Assembly: GCF_000143415.4 (NCBI RefSeq)
Contig: NW_003314309.1
Span: forward strand, 1,341,589 to 1,405,588
DNA from: Selaginella moellendorffii
Lineage: Eukaryota; Streptophyta; Lycopodiopsida; Selaginellales; Selaginellaceae
DNA length: 64,000 bases
Direction of reading: 5' to 3'
A program made the position numbers and the translations under genes. This document shows, piece after piece, positions 24,205-34,340 of this stretch. Each line of letters opens with the position of its first letter. The first letter of the stretch is position 1. The notes beneath the pieces are model-generated. The model was not told where the DNA came from. It worked only from the letters and a program-made list of their open reading frames with translations, and ran no database searches.

Positions 24205-25364
24205 TTAAGAATTCATATCAATCAATTTTAAGAGGATGGCACAGCCGGGCAATAAATTCACAGTTGGAATAATATAATTAGAAACGAGTTTAGACGAAAC
24301 TTCATAAAATTGCTGAGTGAAATGAGTGCCATCAAATAGTAAATATTCACTTGGATTGTTGCACACAGTACCACTTGGTGATCCACAACCACATAGTGCT
24401 GTATTATTATCAGTAACGCAATTGAAATTACCTTCAGGTATCCCACAACAAGCTTGTTTATAACTTTTAAATCCATATTGCTCCATCTTTTCAATTATAT
24501 CATTACTTGCAGAAAACCAATCAAAATAATATATTTCCATATTATCATTTTGATTATTAATATCATTTACCATATCTAATAATTTCTTATTAAATAAATC
24601 AATAGTATTTCTAACCTCAACAAGACATCCAAGTTTGTCATAATGCATCCCAGCTGCATTAGAAAATAATTGTAAATAGCTAGGAGCACAATCATAACGA
24701 AGAAGATTCATTACCATAAAATATTTTGCATCAGAATTATGTAAATCCATAATACTAGATTTGATGCCCTTAACTACGGCTGGAATTGTAATATTCATCA
24801 CATATGCAAAATTTGGCATGCCATAACCAAGATCATTGCCACCAATTTCAATATAATAAAGTGCTTTTTCATATAGCATTTTTTTTTATCAAGTTTAGCA
24901 CCATTTTGATGATCGTCAACTTGTTGTTTATGCCATATAAAATCTGAAATTTGAGCAGACAATATATGAGGAGTAACAAAAGATGTGTTATAAACACTAG
25001 GTGGACGAACTGTTGCTCCAGCATAGCCAAAATTTAAACTTGTAAAATAAGTACCATTATAAGTTAAACTTGGAGGCTCAATATCATCCAACTTCAATTG
25101 ACGAGCTAAATAATCAATAAATACATACCCATCACAAAATCTTCCAGTGGGCTTTCCCAGTGTAATTCCATATGGTAGATGTCCAGAAAGACTAAATGCA
25201 CCCAAGCCCGCTGCTACTGCTTCAAGATTGCGATTGCCAGTATCTGAGAGCGAATCAGAAAAACTAAAGATTGCACTAGGACACAATTTTTGTTCAAAAT
25301 TACGAGCATCACCATAAATCGCCAGCAAAAGGAAAAAAACAAAAGCAAAAAGACTAGAGGCCAT
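24205..25364 (-). pseudogene. GDSL esterase/lipase, frameshifted
   Basis: An intronless gene in two frames. The first part starts at the ATG at 25364 with a signal peptide (MASSLFAFVFFLLLAIYGDA), then the catalytic block IFSFSDSLSDTGN with the nucleophile Ser. The second part begins about 24879 and contains block III IEIGGNDLGYG and the C-terminal Asp-x-x-His block LFDGTHFTQQFY. The frames meet at a run of nine T bases (24879-24887). A one-base length change there breaks the protein after about 160 residues. Plant GDSL enzymes hydrolyse acyl and acetyl esters in the apoplast, and the sequence resembles the alpha-fucosidase/acetylesterase-like group. The coding sequence is much richer in A+T than its neighbours and lacks the introns usual in this family, which suggests retroposition or a different origin. 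A sequencing error in the T run would make it an intact gene. Confidence 0.8.
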
Positions 25365-26100
25365 TAAAACGAATGAAGGTAACAAAATGATTTAACCTTC
25401 TATACATTGGTCTAGAGTTATGTTTATCTGAACAGCTGATATTTTTGTATGAGCGAAAATATATATATTGTTTCTATAATACTATATAAGTTATGTTTAT
25501 TTCCACATGTGATATTTTTGTATCATTTTTTTTATGCTAGTGTTGTGAAATAGTTGCTATTTTATAATCTAGCTTCAAAGTAAGGAACTCGCCAGCAGCA
25601 CTTCCTAATGGTTGCCTAGAGCGTTCGAGCTCCAGAAGTGATCCTGGTGACATTTTCCCCACTACAGCTCATAAACATCCTACCACGATGATCCTTCTCT
25701 TATGAGCACAAGTTCGAGTTGTAACCAGGCTCTCACTTCAATATCTGCATTGCAAAAGTGGACTGTAAACAAAGAAATACTGCTAGCAAGTGTTCCTATA
25801 CAATATCTCTTTGCATCCTTGACTTTACTAAAGCGAGCACTCAAAGACTTGCCTGGAAAAATTCAATCCAAGTAAAGTGGAACCAGGCATGGCCCGTTCC
25901 TCGATGTCACAGTTGATTGTTCTTCTTTTCTTCTTTGACACTGCAACATGCTCTCCACTCGGGCTCGTAGTATGGCGAATCCGCAGGAATCCCATCCATT
26001 AAATTCTTCTCGAGGCATTTCGTTCAATTGGATGGAAAGCGACAATTTGTATGAACATGAGATAGTCCAGTCCGGTGCACAGTTTCTTTCATCGTGCATT
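25365..26100. other. Intergenic region between GDSL gene and duplicated block
   Basis: No supported gene. The first 200 bp are A+T-rich, as expected for the GDSL promoter. The rest has ordinary composition and weak similarity to sequence around 28900-28980, so the edge of the tandem duplication may lie within it. Confidence 0.35.
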
Positions 26101-27040
26101 TCGGTTACCATTTGACACCCATCCGACTCTGGATGTCACGCAAATGAAGCTTGAGACGCGCAGACATATCCATGAAAGCTTTCTCAAGCGCTAGACATTA
26201 TTGCCTGAACTCCTTTTGAGACAAATAACGCGAAAGCTCTTTCGAAATATGTCCATTGGCTCGGCGCAAAGTTTTCGATGAAACACGTCCGTTCAGACAA
26301 GCTTACCTATGTATCAATGGGATTTCTTGTTCCCTTGCCAAGAGTTTCCACTCTCATTTGTGGTACTTGCGTCCTTGTAAAATCTCTACTTTCACTGTTG
26401 AGCTCTGCAAGAAGGACCACCTCGGGCTCCTCCTGAAAGTGTAGAAGGACTTCCGCTCTGTCGCCAGGTTGCAGTTGGTCACCGCAGACTATCTTATTTC
26501 CTGTAAGCACTTTCCTCTTTCATCATCCTCTATCCTTTCGACAAGTCGAAGTGAAAGAGTGAAAGCTGGACAATGTTCTTCAATCGATCAGCATGCTTGA
26601 ATCATATGGCAGTTCAGGAGAAGTTTATCCGGCGTATTCGCTCAGGCCTCCTTTTATTTCCTGCGGAACATCACAGCACTCCAGCTCTTCCTGCAAGAAA
26701 AGGATTGCAAAATCCACAAAAAAATAGAAGCTGATCACTCACCTATTGCGCTGCCGCGCCCAACCGCCGAGCTGTGTGTGTGTGTGTGAGAATGGAATAC
26801 CGCCTTACCAGCCTTTCAAATGAGAAGTTTCCCTTCATTATAATTCTTCGGAAGATGGATTGAATGTAGCATCACCTTCATTCTACTGATAATGGCTTCA
26901 CCACTCCTGAAATATAATGATTTTCAGTTTTGATCAAGTCAACCATGGTTTTGATCAAGTCATTTTGAACCAGTGAAATTAACGTGTTCTCCTGTGTCCC
27001 AGTAAAATGACCAAGTCAGATCTGGAGTGCTCACAACTCC

Positions 27041-27048
27041 TATATAAA
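27041..27048 (+). promoter_or_regulatory. TATA box of the first germin-like gene
   Basis: TATATAAA lies 93 bp upstream of the start codon in a context (ACAACTCC before it) that is conserved in the second copy at 30022-30029. Confidence 0.75.
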
Positions 27049-27140
27049 CTCGAGGGACCTCCTCATACTCCTCACTCCATTCCTCAGCAATCACAACAAA
27101 ATATCAAAAGCTTCGATCAATCTCTGTGTGAACATACAAG

Positions 27141-27794
27141 ATGTCCTACAAGTTAGCCATTTGTCTAGTTGCCATTTCCGCCATTGCTTTTGTCCATGGA
27201 TCAGATGAAGATGCCCTCCAGGATTTCTGTGTCCGTGACACAAACAGCAACACCAACGTCAATGGATTCATTTGCAAGCCTGCAGCTGCAACTCTAGCCA
27301 GTGATTTCAAGTTCCAGGGACTCCGGAACCCCGGGAACACCAACAACAAGCTCGGTTCAATGGTCACCAATGCAAATGTTGGTGAATTCCCGGGAATCAA
27401 CACTCTTGGAGTCTCTTTTGCGAGGATCGATTATGCCCCTTACGGTGTCAATCCCCCTCACGTCCACCCACGAGGAACAGAGCTCCTGTTCGTCCAGCAA
27501 GGAACACTCTACGTTGGATTCGTGAGCACCACCAACAACACACTCTTCGCTCAAACTTTGCATCCAGGGGACCTCTTTGTGTTTCCGCGTGGCCTAGTTC
27601 ACTTCCAGCTCAATCTTGGAAAGACACCTGCTGTTGCTCTTGCGGGATTCAATTCCCAGAATCCTGGAGTCACTCAGGTCGCGAAAGCAGTGTTTGCATC
27701 TAACCCTCCCATTTACGATGCCGTCATCGAGAGGGCATTCCAGATCAATCCCAAACTGATCCAGCAGCTCAGGGACCTCATCAAGCAAACTTAA
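27141..27794 (+). CDS. Germin-like protein, copy 1
   Basis: A single-exon cupin of 217 residues. It has a signal peptide (residues 1-20), the two conserved N-terminal cysteines (C30, C45), germin box A around residues 102-118 with metal ligands His107, His109 and Glu114 (PPHVHPRGTELLF), and box B around 143-158 with His154 (GDLFVFPRGLVHFQLN). Germin-like proteins are secreted, Mn-binding hexamers of the cell wall. Some have oxalate oxidase or superoxide dismutase activity, which cannot be assigned here. It differs from copy 2 at one residue only (Val40 against Ile40). A TATA box at 27041 and a 5' leader of about 70 bp suggest an active promoter. The neighbouring UGT copy downstream is destroyed. 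Confidence 0.95.
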   Translation: MSYKLAICLVAISAIAFVHGSDEDALQDFCVRDTNSNTNVNGFICKPAAATLASDFKFQGLRNPGNTNNKLGSMVTNANVGEFPGINTLGVSFARIDYAPYGVNPPHVHPRGTELLFVQQGTLYVGFVSTTNNTLFAQTLHPGDLFVFPRGLVHFQLNLGKTPAVALAGFNSQNPGVTQVAKAVFASNPPIYDAVIERAFQINPKLIQQLRDLIKQT

Positions 27795-27873
27795 GCAATT
27801 TGTTCTCGTAAAGATTCTTCAATAATAATCAAAGTTATTTTTAAATGGTGTGACCAGCAAAAGAGCAACAAAT

Positions 27874-28350
27874 ATCGCCAGGAAGCTAGCAGCGCAAGGA
27901 TTGTCTGTGACAATCATCAACATCGACGGCATCCAGGAGAATCTAACACGGACATGGAAGCACATCGAGCACCAGGACATTCGCCTCGAATCCATTCCAA
28001 TGAGACTCAAGGCTTCGGCACAGACAACTTGAATGATGCCGCTGCTTTCATAGGTGCCGTCTATGATCTGGAAGAAGCACTCGCAGCCCTCCTCGAGATC
28101 ACAAGGCCTGTGTCATCTCCTATTTCTATCACCTCTCAGCTCCGCTCGCCGCTGCTAGAGTAGGGATTCCTCTCGTTGCTTCTGGGCTGGAGCAGCGGCT
28201 TGGGCTTCCATTCACTATAGTCATTCTTCGCTGGCAGCAGCTGGATTGTCTCCAGTACATCTTAGATCTCTTCTGGAACTCACTCCTTTCCTTGGACACT
28301 AGGAAACTTGTCTCCAATCTTCCTGGCTTGAAACCATTTAGAGCCGAGCA
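27874..28350 (+). pseudogene. UDP-glycosyltransferase relic (5' part)
   Basis: Sequence matching codons 26 to about 195 of the intact UGT at 30991. It begins RKLAAQGLSVTIINID and continues with WKHIEHQDIRLESIPMRLKA, then a frameshift, then LNDAAAFIGAVYDLEEALAA, a stop within the following segment, and finally SNLPGLKPF-like sequence. The start codon, the N-terminal catalytic His and the whole C-terminal UDP-sugar domain are missing. It sits immediately after germin copy 1. Deletion of about 200 bp, compared with copy 2, joined the germin 3' region to it. Confidence 0.9.
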
Positions 28351-28563
28351 TTTGAAAGCAGCAGGGAGACTCATACACAACGAAAAAGAACTGTATATAA
28401 CTGTTTATGAATGAGTGGTACTTGCATATTCTTGATGCTCATGTGTTCTTGATGCCACTACTATTTAACACTTTTACCTACTCATGATCAAGTGCCTAAT
28501 TCATACACAATCTAATCTTGAATCATGCATAGCAAGGATGAGATGATGAAATGTATATGCTTC

Positions 28564-28606
28564 CGAGGCATGCTTCCAAAGAACCGGGTGAGAGATCTCT
28601 TCAAGC
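28564..28606 (+). pseudogene. Fragment of plastid ribosomal protein L13 exon 3 / intron
   Basis: About 40 bp (CGAGGCATGCTTCC then AGAACCGGGTGAG and a diverged intron start) match the exon 3 to intron 3 junction of the RPL13 gene at 33276-33318 with a few changes. It lies in the place expected if the duplicated unit contained RPL13. Confidence 0.7.
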
Positions 28607-28980
28607 TAAACCTGGCGCTAAACAACACGTCTTGAGCCGTAGCATGAAACTGAGAATGACCAGGACGAAGACGAGGCCAAGTCCCTAGAGTTTCAGACCC
28701 CGTCCCCAGATGCCAGGTTGATGTTCAGCAGCAACCTGGACAAAAAAATGAAATATACGATGAAAGAAACTGCGTACCAACTAACTCATGGACTGCAGAA
28801 TGTGCGGACTATGTGTCTTCATAGTCTATGTTCATACAAATGGTCGAAATTGAACGAATGAGTCGAGATATTATACCTCATCTGGAGTAAGGAGATGGAA
28901 ATCCCGCTGTGGAGCATGTAGAGAAACTCCTCTTATCGACAGCTGGAGTCTTGTCTCTTGTCAGTTCCCTCCATCAGACG
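28607..28980. other. Spacer between the two duplicated copies
   Basis: No supported gene. A short minus-strand hydrophobic reading frame around 28620-28700 has an internal stop and no recognisable match. Confidence 0.3.
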
Positions 28981-29251
28981 GTTCCATTTGACAGCTAGCA
29001 CTTCTTCTTTGGTGAGACTTCCAACAGTCTGACTCTGGATCTCACGTAAATCAAGTTTGAGAAGTGCAAATATATCCCTCAAAGCTTTCTGAACATTTGA
29101 CAAGCGCCCCAGACATTATTGCCTGAATGCCTTTTGAGACAAATAACGCGAAAGCTTTTTTGGAATATGTCTCAGCAAAAGCCCATGAAAGCACCTAGCA
29201 CATTTGTCAGCCATGAAACACGTCCATTCAGACAAGTTTACCTTCACAGCG

Positions 29252-29335
29252 TATATATCCATGCGATTTCTGGGTTCCTTGCCAAGTGAGCTCGCATCAC
29301 TTGGGCAAGGGAACCAGAAATCGCATGGATATATA
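29252..29335. repeat. Foldback (inverted repeat) upstream of germin copy 2
   Basis: Two arms of about 38-40 bp are inverted: the left begins TATATATCCATGCGATTTC and the right ends GAAATCGCATGGATATATA. They differ by only a few bases and are separated by a loop of a few bases near GAGCTCGC. The RNA would fold into a long, near-perfect hairpin. The matching place in copy 1 (about 26305-26350) has only one arm, so the second arm arose after the duplication. Confidence 0.8.
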
Positions 29336-30021
29336 GGGAACCATTGCCTTAGTCCTCTTGTTGCAAGTCTATGGTACTTGTGTCTTAAAGATCTCTAGTT
29401 TCACTGTTGCGCTCTGCAGGATCGGGCTCCTCCTCAAAGTGTAGAAGGAATTCCGCTCTTTCACCAGATTGCAGTTGATCCCAGCCTCGAGCGGAAACTG
29501 TTGGATTTCCTGTAAGCATTTTCCTCTTTCATCATCCTCTAGCCTTGTCGACAAGTCGAAGTGAAAGGAACGCTGGACACTGTTCTTCAATCGATCAGCG
29601 TGCTTGAATCAAAACAGAGCAACATCCAAACCAAGATGGCAATTGAGCAGAAGTTAATTTGCTTCCCACAGGCAGGGCTATTTCCTGCGGACCAGAAAAC
29701 GAATACAAAATCCACCGAAAAAATAGAAGCTCGATCACTCACCTCCGCTTGCTGTGTGTGTGTGTGAGGAGAAATGAAATGCCCTTACCTCTCCTCGTAG
29801 ACCTAAACCCTAGCCTTTCAAATGAAAATTTTCCCTCCATTTTGAATCATCACCTTCATTCTTTTGATAACGGCTTGACCACTCCTGAAATAATGATTTG
29901 ACACTATCGCTTGATCAAGTCACCTATGGTTTTGATTAAGTCACCTTGAACCAGTGAAATAAACGTGTTCTTCTATGTCTCAGTAAAATGACCAAGTCAG
30001 ATTTGGAGTGCTCACAACTCC

Positions 30022-30029
30022 TATATAAA
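30022..30029 (+). promoter_or_regulatory. TATA box of the second germin-like gene
   Basis: TATATAAA about 100 bp before the start codon, in the same context as the copy 1 box at 27041. Confidence 0.75.
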
Positions 30030-30128
30030 CTCTAGGGACCTCCTCATACTCCTCACTCCATTCCTCAGCAATCAAGTAGCATCACAACAAATATCAAAAG
30101 CTTCGATCAATCTGTGTGAACATACAAG

Positions 30129-30782
30129 ATGTCCTACAAGTTAGCCATTTGTCTAGTTGCCATTTCCGCCATTGCTTTCGTCCATGGATCAGATGAAGAT
30201 GCCCTCCAGGATTTCTGTGTCCGTGACACAAACAGCAACACCAACATCAATGGATTCATTTGCAAGCCTGCTGCTGCAACTCTAGCCAGTGATTTCAAGT
30301 TCCAGGGACTCCGGAACCCCGGGAACACCAACAACAAGCTCGGTTCAATGGTCACCAATGCAAATGTTGGTGAATTCCCGGGAATCAACACTCTTGGAGT
30401 CTCTTTCGCGAGGATCGATTATGCCCCTTACGGTGTCAATCCCCCTCACGTCCACCCCCGAGGAACCGAGCTCCTGTTCGTCCAGCAAGGAACACTCTAT
30501 GTTGGATTCGTGAGCACCACCAACAACACACTCTTCGCTCAAACTTTGCATCCAGGGGACCTCTTTGTGTTTCCGCGTGGCCTAGTTCACTTCCAGCTCA
30601 ATCTTGGAAAGACACCTGCTGTTGCTCTTGCGGGATTCAATTCCCAGAATCCTGGAGTCACTCAGGTCGCGAAAGCAGTATTTGCATCTAATCCTCCCAT
30701 TTACGATGCCGTCATCGAGAGGGCATTCCAGATCAATCCCAAACTGATCCAGCAGCTCAGGGACCTCATCAAGCAAACATAA
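30129..30782 (+). CDS. Germin-like protein, copy 2
   Basis: Single exon, 217 residues, identical to copy 1 except Ile40 for Val40. It has the same signal peptide, cysteine pair, box A ligands (His107, His109, Glu114) and box B His154. Silent changes occur, but far fewer differences are seen than in the flanking non-coding DNA. That points to purifying selection or gene conversion between the copies. The predicted product is a secreted cupin of the cell wall. The stop codon is followed by AATAATAATCAAA-type sequence that may serve polyadenylation, and the UGT gene starts 208 bp downstream in the same direction. Confidence 0.95.
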   Translation: MSYKLAICLVAISAIAFVHGSDEDALQDFCVRDTNSNTNINGFICKPAAATLASDFKFQGLRNPGNTNNKLGSMVTNANVGEFPGINTLGVSFARIDYAPYGVNPPHVHPRGTELLFVQQGTLYVGFVSTTNNTLFAQTLHPGDLFVFPRGLVHFQLNLGKTPAVALAGFNSQNPGVTQVAKAVFASNPPIYDAVIERAFQINPKLIQQLRDLIKQT

Positions 30783-30990
30783 GCAATTTGTTCTCGCAAA
30801 ATTCTGCAATAATAATCAAAATTATTTTTACCGGTCACTTGTCTATTTAAACATCAAGCCAACACAATGTGGCTAGCCAATAATTTCTGAAGTACATGCA
30901 AGAAAAGGCTGCCACGCACTCCCATCGCACATAATTGGGGGGTTCTGCTAGGAAATGTAGAATAAGGGATATCTAGAAGAGGAGAACGCT

Positions 30991-32409
30991 ATGGGTTCTC
31001 CCAAGCATGTCATTCTTGTTCCATTCCCAGCGCAAGGCCATGTCTTACCGGGTGTCTATCTCGCCAGGAAGCTAGCAGCGCAAGGATTGTCTGTGACAAT
31101 CATCAACATCGACAGCATCCATGAGAATCTAACACGGACCTGGAAGCACATCGAGCACCAGGACATTCGCCTCGAATCCATTCCAATGAGACTCAAGGCT
31201 CCCAAAGGCTTCGGCGCCGAGAACTTGAACGATGCCACTGCCTTCATGGATGCTATCTACGATCTGGAAGAAGCACTCGCAGCCCTCCTCGAGATCACAA
31301 AGCTAAGTCACCCTGTTTCCTGTGTCATCTCCGATTTCTATCACCTCTCAGCGCCTCTCGCCGCTGCTAGAGCTGGGATTCCTTCCGTTTGCTTCTGGTC
31401 TGGAGCAGCGGCTTGGGCTTCCATTCACTATAGTCATTCTTCGCTGGCGGCTGCTGGATTGTGTCCAGTAGAAGGTAAGACTCTTAGATCACTTCTGGAA
31501 CTCACTCCTTTCCTTGCAGATTCAGACACTAGCAAGCTTGTCTCCAATCTTCCTGGCTTGAAACCATTTAGAGCCGAGTATCTTCCATCCTACTACCGCA
31601 AAGAGTTCTACGAAAAGAGTGGAGGAGGGAAGTATTTCTCGCTTTCTCTGCGGCGAGTGGAAATCGACTCGTGCATCCTCGCAAACTCGATCTACGAGCT
31701 GGAGCCGCAAGTCTTCGATGCAATGCAGCAAGTTGTCCCCGGGAAGTTTGTGTCCGTGGGTCCGTTGTTCCCGCTCAAGGGTGGGGGCGCCAGTGAGATG
31801 GAGGCGAGCTTGAGGCCGGAAAGCCGGGAATCACTCGAATGGCTCGACAATCAAGCACCCAATTCCGTGCTCTACGTCTCCTTCGGCAGCGTCGCGTCAC
31901 TCACTCGAGCAGAGATGGAGGAACTCACGCAGGGGCTCGAGGCCAGCCAGAAGCAGTTTCTAATGGTGGCCTCGCGGGATCTAGCTCCAGAAGTGAACGA
32001 GAGCTTTTTCCGCGAGTTCGGGGAGAGATTATCGCGGTCGGGAGCCGGGATGGTTGTCAGCTGGGTGCCCCAGTTAGCGGTGCTGCAGCACGGGTCCGTG
32101 GGTGGATTCTTGACCCACTGCGGCTGGAACTCGACGCTGGAGAGCATGAGCAATGGAGTCCCGATGCTGGGATGGCCCTGCCACTCGGATCAAAACACGA
32201 ACTGTAAGTTCATCCTGGAGGATCAAGAAATTGGAATGGAGCTACGTGATAAAACCAGGACCGGCATCTCGATGGCGATTCGCAGCTTGATGGCGAGCGA
32301 AGAGATGAGGAGTAGAGCGTCACACATCGAGAGAGTCGCCAGAGAGGCCGCAAGCGAGAATGGATCATCATACAAGAACCTCCATGCTTTCATTCATTCT
32401 CTCAAGTAA
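30991..32409 (+). CDS. UDP-glycosyltransferase, plant family 1
   Basis: An intronless gene of 472 residues. The N-terminal domain contains the catalytic His17 in PFPAQGHVLPG. The C-terminal domain has the PSPG box at residues 358-401, beginning WVPQLAVLQHGSVGGFLTHC and ending WPCHSDQ. The final Gln is typical of UDP-glucose users. The segment VLYVSFGSVASL before the PSPG box is also standard. Family members transfer sugars to small lipophilic acceptors in the cytosol, but the acceptor here cannot be told. Sequence similar to codons 26-195 is found as a pseudogene at 27874-28350, so this is the surviving member of a tandem pair. Confidence 0.95.
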   Translation: MGSPKHVILVPFPAQGHVLPGVYLARKLAAQGLSVTIINIDSIHENLTRTWKHIEHQDIRLESIPMRLKAPKGFGAENLNDATAFMDAIYDLEEALAALLEITKLSHPVSCVISDFYHLSAPLAAARAGIPSVCFWSGAAAWASIHYSHSSLAAAGLCPVEGKTLRSLLELTPFLADSDTSKLVSNLPGLKPFRAEYLPSYYRKEFYEKSGGGKYFSLSLRRVEIDSCILANSIYELEPQVFDAMQQVVPGKFVSVGPLFPLKGGGASEMEASLRPESRESLEWLDNQAPNSVLYVSFGSVASLTRAEMEELTQGLEASQKQFLMVASRDLAPEVNESFFREFGERLSRSGAGMVVSWVPQLAVLQHGSVGGFLTHCGWNSTLESMSNGVPMLGWPCHSDQNTNCKFILEDQEIGMELRDKTRTGISMAIRSLMASEEMRSRASHIERVAREAASENGSSYKNLHAFIHSLK

Positions 32410-32492
32410 AAGCGCCTGGTCAATGCATAGTCAATAAACAAAATAAAGTCAAAAGACCTACCAGAACCTAGGGCTGACGTGGCTCCTATCCC

Positions 32493-33500
32493 ATGGCCAT
32501 GGCGATGGCGAGCGCCTCAGCTGCGCGAACAACGTTTCTGGACGGTGGGGGGAGCTCTTCCTTCACGCAAAAGCTTGCATTCCATGAGAATGGCCTGGGA
32601 TTGAGGGCTCCATGGCGAGGAGGAGGAGGAGGAGGAGGTATGAATCGCATCGTGCATTGTCGATTGAGAAGCTTGAGGCCAAAGACGCAATGGCCAATCA
32701 TCCCCGAGCAGCACAAATGGATGTATGAGGACAAGCCCGAGCTCCAAAAGGTGTCCTCCTCTCATGCTTGCTGGAATTTTCATCTCTTTCTCTCGAGCAT
32801 ATCTTCTCTTTTGTTGAATCGTTCTTACTCATGGATCTATGGTTTTTTCTTGGATTTTGGTCAGGCAATCTGGCACAAATCCTACTATCCCAAGGAGGCC
32901 GATCATCCCAACGTGAGCAAGAAGTGGTACATTGTGGACGCGACCAACATGAGACTTGGCCGCCTTGCTTCCACCATCGCGTACTATCTCCGCGGCAAGG
33001 ATTCGCCAATGTTTACTCCCAGCCTTGACATGGGATCCTACGTGATTGTGGTAAGAGCTTGTTCTTCCTGGTTCTTCCGCGATCACTTCCAGAGAAACCA
33101 AGCTATCTTCCATGGCTCGCTCCACAGGTGAATTCGGAGAAAGTCGGGGTGACGGGACGAAAGAGGACGGACAAGCTCTACCGGAGACACTCGGGAAGGC
33201 CCGGAGGTCTCAAGGAGGAAACCTTCGACCATCTCCAGAAGCGAATACCCGAGAGGATCGTCGAGCACGCGGTGCGAGGCATGCTTCCGAAGAACCGGGT
33301 GAGCGATCTCTGCAAGCTTTTGGCTCTCGTTGCTTCGCTCTTCCTTGGTTTACGTCCATTGTTTCTTGTAGCTGGGACGGGCGATGTTCAGGAAGCTCAA
33401 GGTGTTTAAAGGCGGAGACCATCCCCACGGAGCGCAAAAGCCAGAGCCACTGCCGATCAAGGACAAGAGAATCATGCTGGACATGGAGCCTCAGTTCTAG
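32493..33500 (+). CDS. RPL13: 50S ribosomal protein L13, chloroplast
   Basis: Four exons (32493-32750, 32865-33050, 33128-33298, 33372-33500) give 247 residues. The N-terminus is a Ser/Ala-rich, Gly-tract-containing plastid transit peptide ([18 protein letters not shown]). The mature domain has [39 protein letters not shown] and [20 protein letters not shown], all diagnostic of uL13. The C-terminal extension ([16 protein letters not shown]) is like that of nuclear-encoded plastid L13. The protein is part of the large subunit of the plastid ribosome. Alternative starts in the Met-rich beginning (MAMAM) make little difference. A small fragment of a second copy survives at 28564. Confidence 0.95.
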
Positions 33501-34340
33501 CTCGTAAGCTCTCCTCTCTTGCAAGTGCTTCTTCGAGTTTTGTGCTTTTGGTAGAAAGCTTGCGGATGTTTTCATTGCCTGGCTTCCAGATCTCCAGGAG
33601 GACCAACACAAAATCCTACTGCTTGGCAAAGCCATGGCTCCCAGCGGATCAACTTTTGGTTTGTGTGTATTCTCATCTCAGTAACCATTTTCCTGGGCTT
33701 CTAGAAAGCTTGCGAATTAAGGCCTTGCATCGCCGATCGGCATTAAATCGTCTAGAAGAATTTTCCATTCTTTCTCTGGCAATATTTTCCCTGGCACCAA
33801 GGAGGAGAGATTTGCGGCTGTGTCCACAAGACGTAGGTATTGCTTCTCATAAACTATTCTTTTCAAGTTTGTTCCCAGATGTAAATGGTGCTATATAATG
33901 CTTGAAACGCTCCAAGAGCTAACGCGCGCTTCGCGTACAAAAACTTTAGAAGCAAGGTAATGTACCCTGGAGCCATAGCTTCTGTTTTTGATTCATCAAC
34001 GCTTGTTTCTCTCCCGGCCATTTCTTTCCCAGATCCATGAGATGGCTGAAGAAAAGAAATCGAAAAGTATTCATCTGGACTTCGGTATTAATCCTTGCAT
34101 CGCCAGGCTTTAATAAGTAGCATCGAGCTCATTCAAGTAAGGAGACTGTGACTTTGATTGATCACGTCGATGGAGCGTGTCCTCACGCTGCGAGGCTGTT
34201 ATAAGTATTCATCGAAGCATAGTAAGGAGGTACTGTCTGGTTTTGAGTGATCGCTTCGCTATGGAAGTTTGGCCTTCTTCTCCTGAGCAGGTTGAATTTC
34301 GCTGCATCCGCATTCGTTTCACTTCGGTTTCTGCAGCTTC
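33501..34340. other. Intergenic region after RPL13
   Basis: About 840 bp with no supported gene. Short open frames occur but show no recognisable motif. It should include the RPL13 3' untranslated region. Confidence 0.35.

Larger units (their letters stand above)
26100..28606 (+). repeat. Tandem duplication, upstream (degraded) copy
   Basis: This segment aligns with 28980-33320. Shared landmarks are: a promoter-distal stretch (TTGCCTGAACTCCTTTTGAG at about 26200 against its match near 29115); a TG dinucleotide run (26774 and 29755); the germin-like gene and its TATA box; a UGT 5' part (27874-28350); and a 40-bp piece of the plastid L13 gene (28564-28606). The original unit therefore held germin, UGT and RPL13. 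In this copy a deletion at about 27843-27874 removed the UGT promoter and first 25 codons, and most of UGT and RPL13 has been lost. Confidence 0.8.
28980..33320 (+). repeat. Tandem duplication, downstream (intact) copy
   Basis: This is the counterpart of 26100-28606 and carries intact germin-like, UGT and plastid L13 genes in the same order and orientation. Upstream non-coding sequence is clearly diverged between copies while the germin coding sequences are nearly identical. Confidence 0.75.
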
